DNA of 10,560 nucleotides, taken from positions 1 to 10,560 of the forward strand of contig JANXSA010000138.1 in assembly GCA_025352915.1 (NCBI GenBank), in the 5' to 3' direction. The position numbers were made by a program, and so were the translations under genes. Below are positions 1 to 6,299 of the stretch, piece after piece. This DNA comes from Rhodospirillales bacterium (GTDB taxonomy: Bacteria > Pseudomonadota > Alphaproteobacteria > Acetobacterales > Acetobacteraceae). How positions within the stretch are numbered: position 1 is the first letter of the stretch; each line of letters opens with the position of its first letter. The notes under the pieces are model-generated. The model had not been told where the DNA came from and did no database searches. It saw only the letters and a list, made by a program, of their open reading frames with translations.

Positions 1-51
1 CAGGCGCTCGTCGCCGAACACGCCCAGCGCAAAGTCGCTTATCGCCGCCAT
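1..51 (-). CDS. 5' end of an unidentified gene, possibly an IS4/Tn5-like transposase (partial)
   Basis: An ATG on the minus strand at position 51 opens 17 codons that run off the window (MAAISDFALGVFGDERL). A good ribosome binding site, GAGGGG at 59-64 (minus strand), lies 7 nt upstream, which supports a genuine start. The string FGDERL resembles the 'LGD-R-L' segment in the N-terminal DNA-binding region of Tn5/IS4-type transposases, so a transposase is my best guess. Seventeen residues are too few to assign a family with confidence. No terminal inverted repeat could be identified between here and the next gene. The start is fairly secure; the function is a guess. Confidence 0.45.
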   Translation of the reverse strand, partial: MAAISDFALGVFGDERL

Positions 52-183
52 GATCCCGCCCCTCGCACGCTGTACAATGAGCGAATCACAGCCAAGCCGA
101 GCCGGTCAAACGATTAGGACGATCTGTGCATCCCTTAGCCGCAAGCAGGGGGAGGGAAGTATTCCCTTTCTCGGTGACGGGGT

Positions 184-221
184 CTGGGGCGACGCCCCAG
201 CGGGTTGAGGGCGGAGCCCTC
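184..221. repeat. Pair of GC-rich hairpins downstream of the first LLM oxidoreductase gene
   Basis: Two perfect short palindromes lie side by side. The first is CTGGGGC-GAC-GCCCCAG (184-200, 7-bp stem, 3-nt loop). The second is GAGGGC-GGA-GCCCTC (207-221, 6-bp stem, 3-nt loop). They begin 11 bp beyond the stop codon of the minus-strand gene ending at 232, so they would fold in its 3' untranslated RNA. No T-run follows, so a classic intrinsic terminator is not supported. They look more like a dispersed REP-like palindrome or an mRNA 3'-end stabiliser. Confidence 0.55.
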
Positions 222-231
222 GGCTTTCTTG

Positions 232-1050
232 CTAGAGGCCGCCGGCTTTGGCGATTTTTTCGACGCTGCGGAGCCAGTCGTCGAGTTCGCGGTCGGTGGG
301 TTCGATCATGACGTGGTTGATGCCGGCTTCGGCGTAGGCTTCGAGGCGGGATTTCAGGGCGTTTTGGTCTTGGCCGTCCCAGGAGGTTCGCAGGGAGATG
401 GTGAAGTCGGGGCCTGGGCGGGTGGCACGGAGGGTTTGGACCAGGGTTTTGGCTTCTTCGGGGGTTTGGCGGGTGCCGTGCCAGCCGTCGTGTTTGAGGG
501 CTCGGGCGAGGGCGGGGGGTGAGTTGCCGCCGATCCAGATGGGGATGGGGGGCGGGAGGGGGCGCATGCGCATGTCCTGGATTTCCGCCTCGATGAGTTT
601 GGTTTGGAAGGTGATGGGGTCTTGGGTCCAGAGGGCTTTCATGAGGGCCAGGCCTTCGTCCATGCGGCGGCCGCGTTGTTTGAAGTTGGCTCCGAGGGCG
701 CGGAATTCGGCTTCCATCCAGCCGACACCGGCGCCGAGGATGAGGCGGCCTTGGGAGAGGAGGGCGAGGGTGGCGAGTTCCTTGGCGAGGGGGACGGGGT
801 GTCGCATGGGGAGGACCAGGACGGTGGTTCCTAGTTTTATTCGGGTGGTGAAGGCGGCGGCCCAGGTTAGGGAGAGGACGGGTTCGTAGAAGATGGGGGA
901 TGGGGGGTATGGGGCTCCGTTGGGGAGGATGATGTGTTCGGAGACCCAGAGGTCGTTGAAGCCTAGGGATTCGGCTTGGATGGCGGCGCGGCGGATGGAG
1001 TCTGGGTTGGCTTTGCGGCCGACATGGGGGAGGTGGATGCCGAGTTGCAT
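232..1050 (-). CDS. LLM-class flavin/F420-dependent oxidoreductase (TIGR03619-like), gene 1
   Basis: This 272-residue protein belongs to the bacterial luciferase-like monooxygenase superfamily, soluble TIM-barrel enzymes that use reduced FMN or coenzyme F420. Visible family landmarks are the N-terminal MQLGIHLPHVG strand, WVSEHIILP (about residues 35-43), the IKLGTTVLVLPMRHPVPLAKELATLALLSQGRL block (about 71-103), LGAGVGW (about 105-111) and the PIPIWIGGNSPPAL segment near 170. Length is normal for the group. The start is supported by GGAGG (1057-1061 on the minus strand) 6 nt before ATG. It lies 24 bp downstream of the second LLM gene in the same direction, so the two are probably cotranscribed. 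Substrate is unknown, and sequence alone does not settle FMN versus F420. Family call is firm; reaction is not. Confidence 0.9.
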   Translation of the reverse strand: MQLGIHLPHVGRKANPDSIRRAAIQAESLGFNDLWVSEHIILPNGAPYPPSPIFYEPVLSLTWAAAFTTRIKLGTTVLVLPMRHPVPLAKELATLALLSQGRLILGAGVGWMEAEFRALGANFKQRGRRMDEGLALMKALWTQDPITFQTKLIEAEIQDMRMRPLPPPIPIWIGGNSPPALARALKHDGWHGTRQTPEEAKTLVQTLRATRPGPDFTISLRTSWDGQDQNALKSRLEAYAEAGINHVMIEPTDRELDDWLRSVEKIAKAGGL

Positions 1051-1056
1051 GGTGAG

Positions 1057-1061
1057 CCTCC
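1057..1061 (-). promoter_or_regulatory. Shine-Dalgarno fixing the start of LLM gene 1
   Basis: GGAGG on the minus strand, 6 nt from the ATG at 1050. It lies between the upstream gene's stop (1075) and this start, so gene 1 has its own ribosome entry within the shared transcript. Confidence 0.7.
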
Positions 1062-1074
1062 GGGTTGGGGGTTG

Positions 1075-2055
1075 CTACCCCTCACCCCGGCCCTCTCCCC
1101 CAAGGGGAGAGGGTGAAGGGCGTTGGGGTTTGGGCCAGCGGCGGGTGATTTCGGGGAGGATTTGTTCGATCAGGAGGCGGGTTTGGCGGGTGACGTCTTG
1201 GCCGTCGGCGCCGATGGGGCGGAGGATAAATTTCTGGGCGCCGGCTTCGATGTATTGGGTGATGCGGGTGAGGATGGTTTCGGCGGTGCCGATGGCGAAG
1301 TAGGTGTCTGGGTCGGCGCCGGTGCGTTTGGCGTAGGCGGTTTTGGCGCGGGCGATGCTGGGGTCGTCTGGGGTGCCGAAGCGGTAGGGGAAGGCGGCGC
1401 CGTAGTGGTCTTCGTCGATGGTGCGGCCGGCTTGGGCGGTGGCGGCGCGGATGGCGGCGACGATTTGGGCGAGTTGGGCGGGGGTTTCGGCGCCGGCTTG
1501 CCAGCCGGTGCCGTATTTGGCGGTGCGGCGGATGGCGGCTTCGGAGGCGCCGCCGATCCAGATGGGGATGTTGGGCTGGGTGGGTTTGGGGGAGATCTGG
1601 GCGTTGGTGAGTTTGAAGTGGCGGCCTTGATAGGTGACGGGGTTGCCGGTCCAGAGGGCGGCGATGATTTCGAGGGCTTCGTCGGTTTTGCGGCCTCTGG
1701 TGGTGGAGTCGAGATGGAGAGAATCCCATTCGGGGGCGCGGGGGGAGCCAATGCCGAAGCCGGGGAGGAGGCGGCCTTCGGAGAGCATGTCGATGGTGGC
1801 GCATTGCTTGGCCAGGAGGACGGGGTCGCGCATGGCCAGGGAGACGACGTTGACGCCGAATTTGAGGCGCCTGGTGCGGCCGGCTAGGGCGGCCATTGTG
1901 GACATGCATTCCAGGATGGGGGTGGTGGAGACGATGCGGTCGGTTTGCCAGAGGGAGTCGATGCCGCCTTGCTCGCAGAGGTCGACCCAGCGCCAGAATT
2001 CGGGGGCGTTGGCGAAGGGGAACTCGGTTAGGCCCAGGCCGATGGCGATTTTCAT
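1075..2055 (-). CDS. LLM-class flavin/F420-dependent oxidoreductase, gene 2, with repeat-derived C-terminus
   Basis: A 326-residue luciferase-like oxidoreductase. Landmarks are MKIAIGLGLTEFP at the N-terminus, DSLWQTDRI (about 33-41), LKFGVNVVSLAMRDPVLLAKQ (about 64-84), SEGRLLPGFGIGS, the PNIPIWIGGASEAAIRRTAKYGTGW block and a terminal FILRPIGADGQD segment. It resembles but is clearly distinct from its downstream neighbour. The reading frame stays open far upstream through two repeats, but homology begins at MKIAIG, so ATG 2055 is chosen; the Shine-Dalgarno there is poor. The last residues, SPSPLGGEGRGEG, are encoded by a copy of the 37-bp GC repeat, which also brings the stop at 1075. The protein's natural end was probably around ITRRWPKPQ. 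Substrate unknown. It is the first gene of a two-gene unit. Confidence 0.88.
   Translation of the reverse strand: MKIAIGLGLTEFPFANAPEFWRWVDLCEQGGIDSLWQTDRIVSTTPILECMSTMAALAGRTRRLKFGVNVVSLAMRDPVLLAKQCATIDMLSEGRLLPGFGIGSPRAPEWDSLHLDSTTRGRKTDEALEIIAALWTGNPVTYQGRHFKLTNAQISPKPTQPNIPIWIGGASEAAIRRTAKYGTGWQAGAETPAQLAQIVAAIRAATAQAGRTIDEDHYGAAFPYRFGTPDDPSIARAKTAYAKRTGADPDTYFAIGTAETILTRITQYIEAGAQKFILRPIGADGQDVTRQTRLLIEQILPEITRRWPKPQRPSPSPLGGEGRGEG
1077..1113. repeat. 37-bp GC-rich hairpin repeat, copy 1 (inside the 3' end of LLM gene 2)
   Basis: Identical over 37 bp, same orientation, to 2067-2103. It contains a perfect 10-bp stem with a 3-nt loop: CCCTCTCCCC (1091-1100), CAA, GGGGAGAGGG (1104-1113). 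Similar 'CCCTCTCCCC..GGGGAGAGGG' palindromes are common dispersed intergenic repeats in proteobacteria. Here it is translated as part of the C-terminus of LLM gene 2. Confidence 0.85.
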
Positions 2056-2066
2056 TGGGTGGAGCG

Positions 2067-2103
2067 ACCCCTCACCCCGGCCCTCTCCCCCAAGGGGAGA
2101 GGG
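2067..2103. repeat. 37-bp GC-rich hairpin repeat, copy 2 (upstream of LLM gene 2)
   Basis: Exact direct copy of 1077-1113, with the 10-bp stem at 2081-2090 / 2094-2103. It ends 12 bp before the start codon at 2055 (minus), so in a transcript from upstream a strong hairpin would sit just 5' of the start of LLM gene 2. The two copies bracket that gene as direct repeats about 990 bp apart. Confidence 0.85.
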
Positions 2104-2113
2104 GGAAGTAAGT

Positions 2114-2171
2114 GGATGAAGTTTTTTTGCTTCTTTTTGTTCACAAAAAGAAGACTTCTTGCTCGCTTCAT
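2114..2171. repeat. AT-rich palindromic element, copy A (shortened); possible terminator between enzyme I and LLM gene 2
   Basis: An AT-rich island in GC-rich DNA. The core is a perfect 11-bp stem with a TC loop: CTTCTTTTTGT (2130-2140) and ACAAAAAGAAG (2143-2153). Outer arms ATGAAG (2116-2121) and CTTCAT (2166-2171) are inverted repeats. The layout GGATGAAG-T-run, hairpin, then CTTC matches the elements at 6300-6377 and 8179-8250. The second internal hairpin is reduced to ACTTCTTGC, so this is a shortened copy. It begins at the stop codon of the enzyme I gene (2168-2170) and separates the PTS block from the LLM pair. It may end transcription of the PTS block. Confidence 0.7.
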
Positions 2172-4012
2172 GACGCGGCGCCGAGAACCAGTTGGCGGAT
2201 GGCGGCGGGGTCGGTTTGTTCCATGACTTTGCGGGCGAAGCGGGCACAGTCATCGATGTTGGTGTTGCGGACGGCTTGTTTGACGCGCGGGACGGCGGCG
2301 GCGTTCATCGAGAAGCTGCGCAGGCCGAGGCCGAGGAGGAGTTTGGTCAGGCGCGGGTTGGCGGCCATTTCGCCGCAGACGGAGACGGGCATGCGCATGC
2401 GCAGGGCGGCTTCGGTGGCGAACTGGACCAGGCGCAGGACGGCGGGGTGGAGCGGATCGTAGAGGTGGGCGACGTCGGAGTCGGCGCGGTCGACGGCGAG
2501 GGTGTACATGGTGAGGTCGTTGGTGCCGATGGCGAAGAAGTCGGCTTCCAGGGCGAGGGCGTCGGCGGAGAGGGCGGCGCCGGGGGTTTCGATCATGATG
2601 CCGAGGGGGGGGAGTTTTTCGGCGATGCGTTCGCCGCGGCGGCGCAGGCGGCGGGCGACGCGTTCGTAGATGTCGCGGGTTTCGCGGATTTCGGCGGTGG
2701 TGCTGACCATGGGGAGGAGGACGCGGACGGGGCCGTGGGCGCTGCTGCGCAGGATGGCGGCGAGTTGGGTTTCGAAGAGTTCGGGGTGGCGCAGCAGCAG
2801 GCGGATGCCGCGCAGGCCGAGGGCGGGGTTGGGGTCGGTGGTGACCGGGACGATGCCTTCGGTTTGCAGCGCCTCGATGTCTTTTTCGCCGCCCCAGTCG
2901 AGCACGCGGATGGTGACGGGGTCGCCGGCCATGGCTTCGACGACGGAGCGGTAGGTTTCGTACTGGGCGGCCTCGTCGGGCAGGGTTTCGCGGTTCATGA
3001 ACAGGAATTCGCTGCGCAGGAGGCCGATGCCGGCGGCCCCGGCCTGGGCGACGAGGGGGAGTTCGGCGGGGAGTTCGAGATTGGCCTGGAGGTCTACTTC
3101 CTCGCCGTCTTCGGTGATGGCGGGCAGGCGGCGGAGCTTGGCCAGGCGCTGCTGTTCGCGGGCGAAGGCGATGACGGCGCGGCGCGCGGTGGCCAGGGTG
3201 GCGGGGCTGGGGTGGATGATGACGGTGCCGGCGGTGCCGTTGACGATGACGAGGTCGCCGGGGCGGGTGGCTTCGGACAGGCCGGGGACGCCGAGGACGG
3301 TGGGGACGCCGAGCGCACGCAGCATGACGGCGGTGTGGCCGTCGGCGCCGCCCTCGTCCGTGGCGACGCCGGCCAGTTTGGCGGGGTCGAGCAGGGCGGC
3401 ATCGGCGGGGCGGAGGAATTCGGCGACCAGGACGGCGCCGGCGGGCAGGGCGGTGAAGCTGCGGAACGGGGCGCGGGTGAGGTTGCGGATCAGGCGGCGG
3501 CCGATTTCGCGGACTTCCTCGGCGCGGCGGCGGCGGCCGGCGCGGTCGTCGTCCTCGGCGGGCATGGACTGGATCAGCTCGGCGATGGCCTCGCTTTCGT
3601 CGAACACGGCGGTTTCGGCGCTGACCAGGCCCTCGGTGATGCGTTTTTTGGCGCCGCGGACCAGGCGGGAGGGGCCGACCATTTGCAGGTAGGCGTCGAG
3701 CAGGGGGGCGATCTCGGCCTGGCTGTCTTCGGGCAGGACGCCGAGGCGGGCGCGGAGTTTGAGGAGTTGTTTGCGCGATTGGGCGATGGCGGCTTCGAGG
3801 CGGGAGGTCTCGGCGCCGCTATCCGAGGCGTGGATGCGGGTGCGGACCACCACCGCGGGCGGCTCGATGGCGCCGAAGACCGGGCCGATGGCCACGCCCG
3901 GCGAGACGGCGATGCCGGTCAGGCGGCGTTCCTGACGCGTGGGTTCGGCGGGCTTGGCCACGGCCGGCGGGGCGGGATGGGGTTCCTCGGCCGGCGGGTT
4001 AGTCCTGTTCAT
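2168..4012 (-). CDS. ptsI: PTS enzyme I (phosphoenolpyruvate-protein phosphotransferase)
   Basis: A cytoplasmic 614-residue enzyme that autophosphorylates from PEP and passes the phosphate to HPr. The N-terminal domain begins near LTGIAVSPGVAIGPV (31-45). The phosphohistidine loop is DEGGADGHTAVMLRALG with His226. The C-terminal PEP-binding barrel shows LLRSEFLFM (Arg333), IETPGAA (Glu475), GTNDLTMY (496-503) and the catalytic Cys546 in VCGEMA. All key residues are present. There is no N-terminal GAF domain, so the layout is that of classical EI rather than PtsP/EI-Ntr, though the product is sometimes named ptsP. A proline/alanine-rich stretch of about 27 residues precedes the domain. ATG 4012 is inside the HPr gene (14-bp overlap), indicating translational coupling. 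An upstream in-frame ATG at 4108 would add only HPr-antisense-frame residues and is rejected. Confidence 0.93.
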   Translation of the reverse strand: MNRTNPPAEEPHPAPPAVAKPAEPTRQERRLTGIAVSPGVAIGPVFGAIEPPAVVVRTRIHASDSGAETSRLEAAIAQSRKQLLKLRARLGVLPEDSQAEIAPLLDAYLQMVGPSRLVRGAKKRITEGLVSAETAVFDESEAIAELIQSMPAEDDDRAGRRRRAEEVREIGRRLIRNLTRAPFRSFTALPAGAVLVAEFLRPADAALLDPAKLAGVATDEGGADGHTAVMLRALGVPTVLGVPGLSEATRPGDLVIVNGTAGTVIIHPSPATLATARRAVIAFAREQQRLAKLRRLPAITEDGEEVDLQANLELPAELPLVAQAGAAGIGLLRSEFLFMNRETLPDEAAQYETYRSVVEAMAGDPVTIRVLDWGGEKDIEALQTEGIVPVTTDPNPALGLRGIRLLLRHPELFETQLAAILRSSAHGPVRVLLPMVSTTAEIRETRDIYERVARRLRRRGERIAEKLPPLGIMIETPGAALSADALALEADFFAIGTNDLTMYTLAVDRADSDVAHLYDPLHPAVLRLVQFATEAALRMRMPVSVCGEMAANPRLTKLLLGLGLRSFSMNAAAVPRVKQAVRNTNIDDCARFARKVMEQTDPAAIRQLVLGAAS

Positions 4013-4319
4013 TGAAGCCGGCCTCGACCAGGGCGGACAGGGCGTCCATCGCCTCCTTGGCGTCCCAGCCCTCGGCGCGCAGGGTGATGGTGGCGCCGAG
4101 GCCGGCACCGAGCATCATGAGGCCCATGATCGAGCGGGCCGAGACCGACTGGCCGTCCTTCTCGACATCGACCGAGGCGCCGAAGCGTTCGGCCAGGGTG
4201 ACGAACTTGGCGGCCGCACGGGCGTGCAGGCCGCGCTTGTTGCAGATCACCAAGTTGCGGCGCAGCACCGAGGCTTCCGTGCCATCGCCATCCGTCCCTC
4301 CCGCCTCGGGCACGCTCAC
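3999..4319 (-). CDS. ptsH: HPr phosphocarrier protein
   Basis: HPr relays phosphate from enzyme I to EIIA, and its regulatory serine is the target of HPr kinase. The active-site motif NKRGLHARAAAKFV is present (His in GLHARA), as is the Ser-46-type site SARSIMGLMMLGA. Both phosphorylation sites are therefore intact, consistent with an HprK gene in the same block. The chosen start is GTG 4319, which overlaps the EIIA stop by 4 nt (GTGA) and gives 106 residues, about 15-20 longer than usual. GTG at 4268 (SVLRRNLV) is a credible alternative giving a standard-length HPr. An ATG at 4403 in the same frame lies inside the EIIA gene and is unlikely. The 3' end overlaps the enzyme I gene by 14 bp. Confidence 0.9.
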   Translation of the reverse strand: MSVPEAGGTDGDGTEASVLRRNLVICNKRGLHARAAAKFVTLAERFGASVDVEKDGQSVSARSIMGLMMLGAGLGATITLRAEGWDAKEAMDALSALVEAGFNEQD

Positions 4320-4741
4320 TCGCAGTTTCCGTTGCCGTTCTTTGCATGCGGCAGGATGTGGGAGGCGGCGGCGATGTATTTGCGGCCGGCGGCGGTGGCG
4401 CAATCGACCGCGGCGGCCAAGGGCTGGCTGCCGCGGACCTTGGCCAGCTTGACCAGCATCGGCAGGTTGACGCCGGACAGCACCTCCACGCCCTTTCGCA
4501 CCATCTGGGAGATGGCGAGGTTGGAGGGCGTGCCGCCGAACATGTCGGTGAGCAGGACGACGCCGTCGCCGGTATCTACCTCGACGATGCAGCGGTGGAT
4601 CTCCGCCCGGCGGCCTTCCATGTCGTCATCGGGGCCGATGCAGACGGTGGCGACGTTGCGTTGCGCGCCGACGACATGCTCCATCGCCAGGCGCAGCTCC
4701 TCGGCGAGGCGGCCATGGGTGACGAGGACGAGACCGATCAA
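4316..4741 (-). CDS. PTS EIIA component, mannose family, TTG start
   Basis: A 141-residue EIIA domain of the mannose (ManX/PTS-EIIA-Man) family. The phosphorylatable His9 sits in GLVLVTHGRLAEE, followed by the characteristic LLTDMFGGTPSN (about 63-74) and VLSGVNLPML (about 87-96). No EIIB, EIIC or EIID is in the window, so the protein probably acts as the end point of a regulatory relay. The start must be TTG 4741: an in-frame TGA lies at 4772-4774, no ATG or GTG lies between, and the next ATG would remove the active histidine. No Shine-Dalgarno is visible before this TTG. Immediately upstream, the 7-mer TGATCGG occurs three times at 17-bp intervals. The 3' end overlaps HPr by 4 nt. Confidence 0.9.
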   Translation of the reverse strand: MIGLVLVTHGRLAEELRLAMEHVVGAQRNVATVCIGPDDDMEGRRAEIHRCIVEVDTGDGVVLLTDMFGGTPSNLAISQMVRKGVEVLSGVNLPMLVKLAKVRGSQPLAAAVDCATAAGRKYIAAASHILPHAKNGNGNCE

Positions 4742-4774
4742 GCGAGGGGGCCGATCAAGGCGTGTGGCCGATCA
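4734..4774 (-). repeat. Three 17-bp-phased TGATCGG motifs over the EIIA start
   Basis: On the minus strand TGATCGG occurs at 4774-4768, 4757-4751 and 4740-4734, each exactly 17 bp apart. The last copy is codons 1-3 of EIIA, preceded by T to make TTG. The first copy is preceded by A, making an ATG at 4775 that is out of frame with EIIA and stops after six codons. It looks like a short tandem duplication of the start region whose tails have diverged, or phased protein-binding sites. Confidence 0.5.
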
Positions 4775-4803
4775 TGTCTTGGGTTTGCTCAAGGCCGACG
4801 CGT

Positions 4804-5796
4804 TCAAGTGGGGCTCTCCGAAACAGTCTGGATGGCGGCAGGCTGGGATGCTGTCTGGCTATCGGTGCGGCCTTCTTGCCGCGAGATGCCCTCGCGGGCC
4901 AGTTCACGATGGGTTGCGGTCGCACGCCAGCCGTTTTCGCCTAGATACCTTGCGAGATGTTCAACAACCGTCACCGAACGGTGGCGACCGCCGGTGCAGC
5001 CAACGGCAACAGTCGCATATTTTTTGCCCTCTTGCACGAAGCGCGGCAAGAGCAGGTCGAGCATGCCGGTGAGCGCGGCCATAAATTTGTCATAATCCGG
5101 GTCGGCCGCGACATAGGCGGCGACCGCTTCGTCCAGCCCGCTGCCGGGGCGCAATGTGGGATCATAGAATGGGTTGCGCAGGAATCTTGCGTCGAAAACC
5201 AGCTCGGCCTCGCGCGGCAGGCCTGCGGGAAACGCGAATGAGATCAGCGAAATCGAGAGGGCCTGACGACCGCTGACCTCTTCGGCGCCGGTGCCGAAAT
5301 AGGTGTCGATCTGTTGGCGCAGCCTTGCCAGCGGCAGATCGGAGGTGTCGATCACCCAGTCGGCGCGCTCATGCAGCGGGGCGATCAGCCGGGTTTCGGC
5401 GCTGATACCGTCGGAGACCCGGCCGCGCGGCGACAGCGGATGGCGGCGCCGGGTTTCGGTGAAGCGGCGCAGCAGCACCTCCTCCTCGGCCCAGGCGAAG
5501 ACCAGGTCCACCCGCATGTCCGCGATCGCGCGCAGGCGGTCGCGCAGTTCGAGCACGCGCTCCGGCGTGAAGCTGCGCGAGCGGGCATCCACGCCGAGCG
5601 CCACCTGGCGCGCGCCGCCATCGTCGATGCTGCGCACCAGGCCTTCGATCAGGTCGAGCGGCGGGTTGTCGGTGGCTTCGTAGCCGACATCCTCCAGCGC
5701 GCGCAGGATCGAGGCGCGGCCGGCGCCGGCCAGGCCGGTGACCAGGGCGACGCGGCGTTTCTCGGGGGGAGAGATACCCGTCTGGTGATCGCTCAT
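4804..5796 (-). CDS. rapZ: RapZ-family RNase adapter / nucleotide-binding protein with altered P-loop
   Basis: A 330-residue RapZ (YvcJ/YhbJ) protein. In E. coli RapZ guides RNase E to the sRNA GlmZ to control glucosamine-6-phosphate synthesis. In alphaproteobacteria the gene commonly sits between hprK and PTS genes, as here. Family signatures are VALVTGLAGAGRAS (16-29), ALEDVGYEATDNPPLDL, PREAELVFDARFLRNPFY (194-211) and VGCTGGRHRSVTVVEHLA (265-282), the strongest motif. Two oddities stand out. The P-loop reads GLAGAGRAS, with Arg for the Walker Lys (often seen in this clade) and Ala for the next Ser/Thr. A polar tail of about 25 residues (SRQEGRTDSQ onward) extends past the usual end. ATG 5796 overlaps the hprK stop by 4 nt (ATGA) with GGAG 7 nt upstream, so the start is secure. 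Confidence 0.92.
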   Translation of the reverse strand: MSDHQTGISPPEKRRVALVTGLAGAGRASILRALEDVGYEATDNPPLDLIEGLVRSIDDGGARQVALGVDARSRSFTPERVLELRDRLRAIADMRVDLVFAWAEEEVLLRRFTETRRRHPLSPRGRVSDGISAETRLIAPLHERADWVIDTSDLPLARLRQQIDTYFGTGAEEVSGRQALSISLISFAFPAGLPREAELVFDARFLRNPFYDPTLRPGSGLDEAVAAYVAADPDYDKFMAALTGMLDLLLPRFVQEGKKYATVAVGCTGGRHRSVTVVEHLARYLGENGWRATATHRELAREGISRQEGRTDSQTASQPAAIQTVSESPT

Positions 5797-6227
5797 GCCA
5801 GCAGCTCCGCGGCGAAGGCGCCGGCGTGCTGGATGCGGACACCCTGAGCGCAGTCAAGCGCCAGTTCGACGATCTGGGCGGCGGCGGGGCGGCTTGCGTC
5901 GATGGCGACCAAGGGCAGGCCGGTGTGCTTGCAGCTTGCGGGGGCGGGCAGCCGGGTCACATCGCCGCCCAATTCCACCGCCAGGGCGAGGCACGCGCGC
6001 GGCAGGTAGGGCAGGCGAAGGACCCCGAGGCCGCGCACCTCCAGCAATCCCGCCAGGCTCGCCGGCGCCCAGGCGTTGTGGCCGTCAAGCTCCACCCGGT
6101 CATCAGCCACCAGGATGAAGCCGCGGTCGAGCAGGCGCAGCACCAGGTCCGACTTGCCGGAACCCGGCGGACCTAACAGCAACACGCCAACGCCCTGTCG
6201 CGCGGCACAGCTCGCATGTATCTGCAT
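5793..6227 (-). CDS. hprK: Short HPr kinase/phosphorylase (HprK C-terminal domain only)
   Basis: A 144-residue ATP-binding protein matching the C-terminal catalytic domain of HprK, which phosphorylates HPr on its regulatory serine. Walker A is GPPGSGKS (19-26); LVADDRVEL follows at about 40-48, and LLEVRGLGVLRL near 61-72 matches the HprK signature. The N-terminal domain of Firmicute HprK is missing, which is normal for alphaproteobacteria. ATG 6227 (MQIHASCAARQG) is chosen by homology; its Shine-Dalgarno is poor. An in-frame ATG at 6365 would add 46 residues translated partly from the AT-rich repeat and is rejected. First gene of the hprK-rapZ-EIIA-HPr-EI block. In many relatives a ChvG/ChvI two-component pair lies upstream; here a divergent catabolic pair does. 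Confidence 0.92.
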   Translation of the reverse strand: MQIHASCAARQGVGVLLLGPPGSGKSDLVLRLLDRGFILVADDRVELDGHNAWAPASLAGLLEVRGLGVLRLPYLPRACLALAVELGGDVTRLPAPASCKHTGLPLVAIDASRPAAAQIVELALDCAQGVRIQHAGAFAAELLA

Positions 6228-6299
6228 GGGACCGGAAGATGGCCCGGATGGGGCGCGAACGGAAGCCTCTTCACGAAATTGCCCGGAACTGCGCTTAAC

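Noticed and set aside
184..221. Twin GC hairpins as an intrinsic terminator
   Set aside because: Neither hairpin is followed by a T-run in the direction of the upstream minus-strand gene.
1077..2103. Two-copy 37-bp repeat as a CRISPR or composite transposon
   Set aside because: Only two copies 990 bp apart, no spacers, and no transposase between them; the gene enclosed is an oxidoreductase.
2056..2253. N-terminal extension of LLM gene 2 up to 2253
   Set aside because: It would translate both palindromic repeats and overlap the end of enzyme I; homology starts at MKIAIG (2055).
2192..4015. 607-codon plus-strand open frame opposite enzyme I
   Set aside because: Gly/Asp/Ala-rich low-complexity translation with no domain; it is an antisense shadow caused by high GC over a clear enzyme I gene.
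4755..4775. Six-codon leader ORF (ATG at 4775) before EIIA as a regulatory peptide
   Set aside because: No Shine-Dalgarno and no attenuator-like structure seen; it is more simply a by-product of the duplicated TGATCGG motif.
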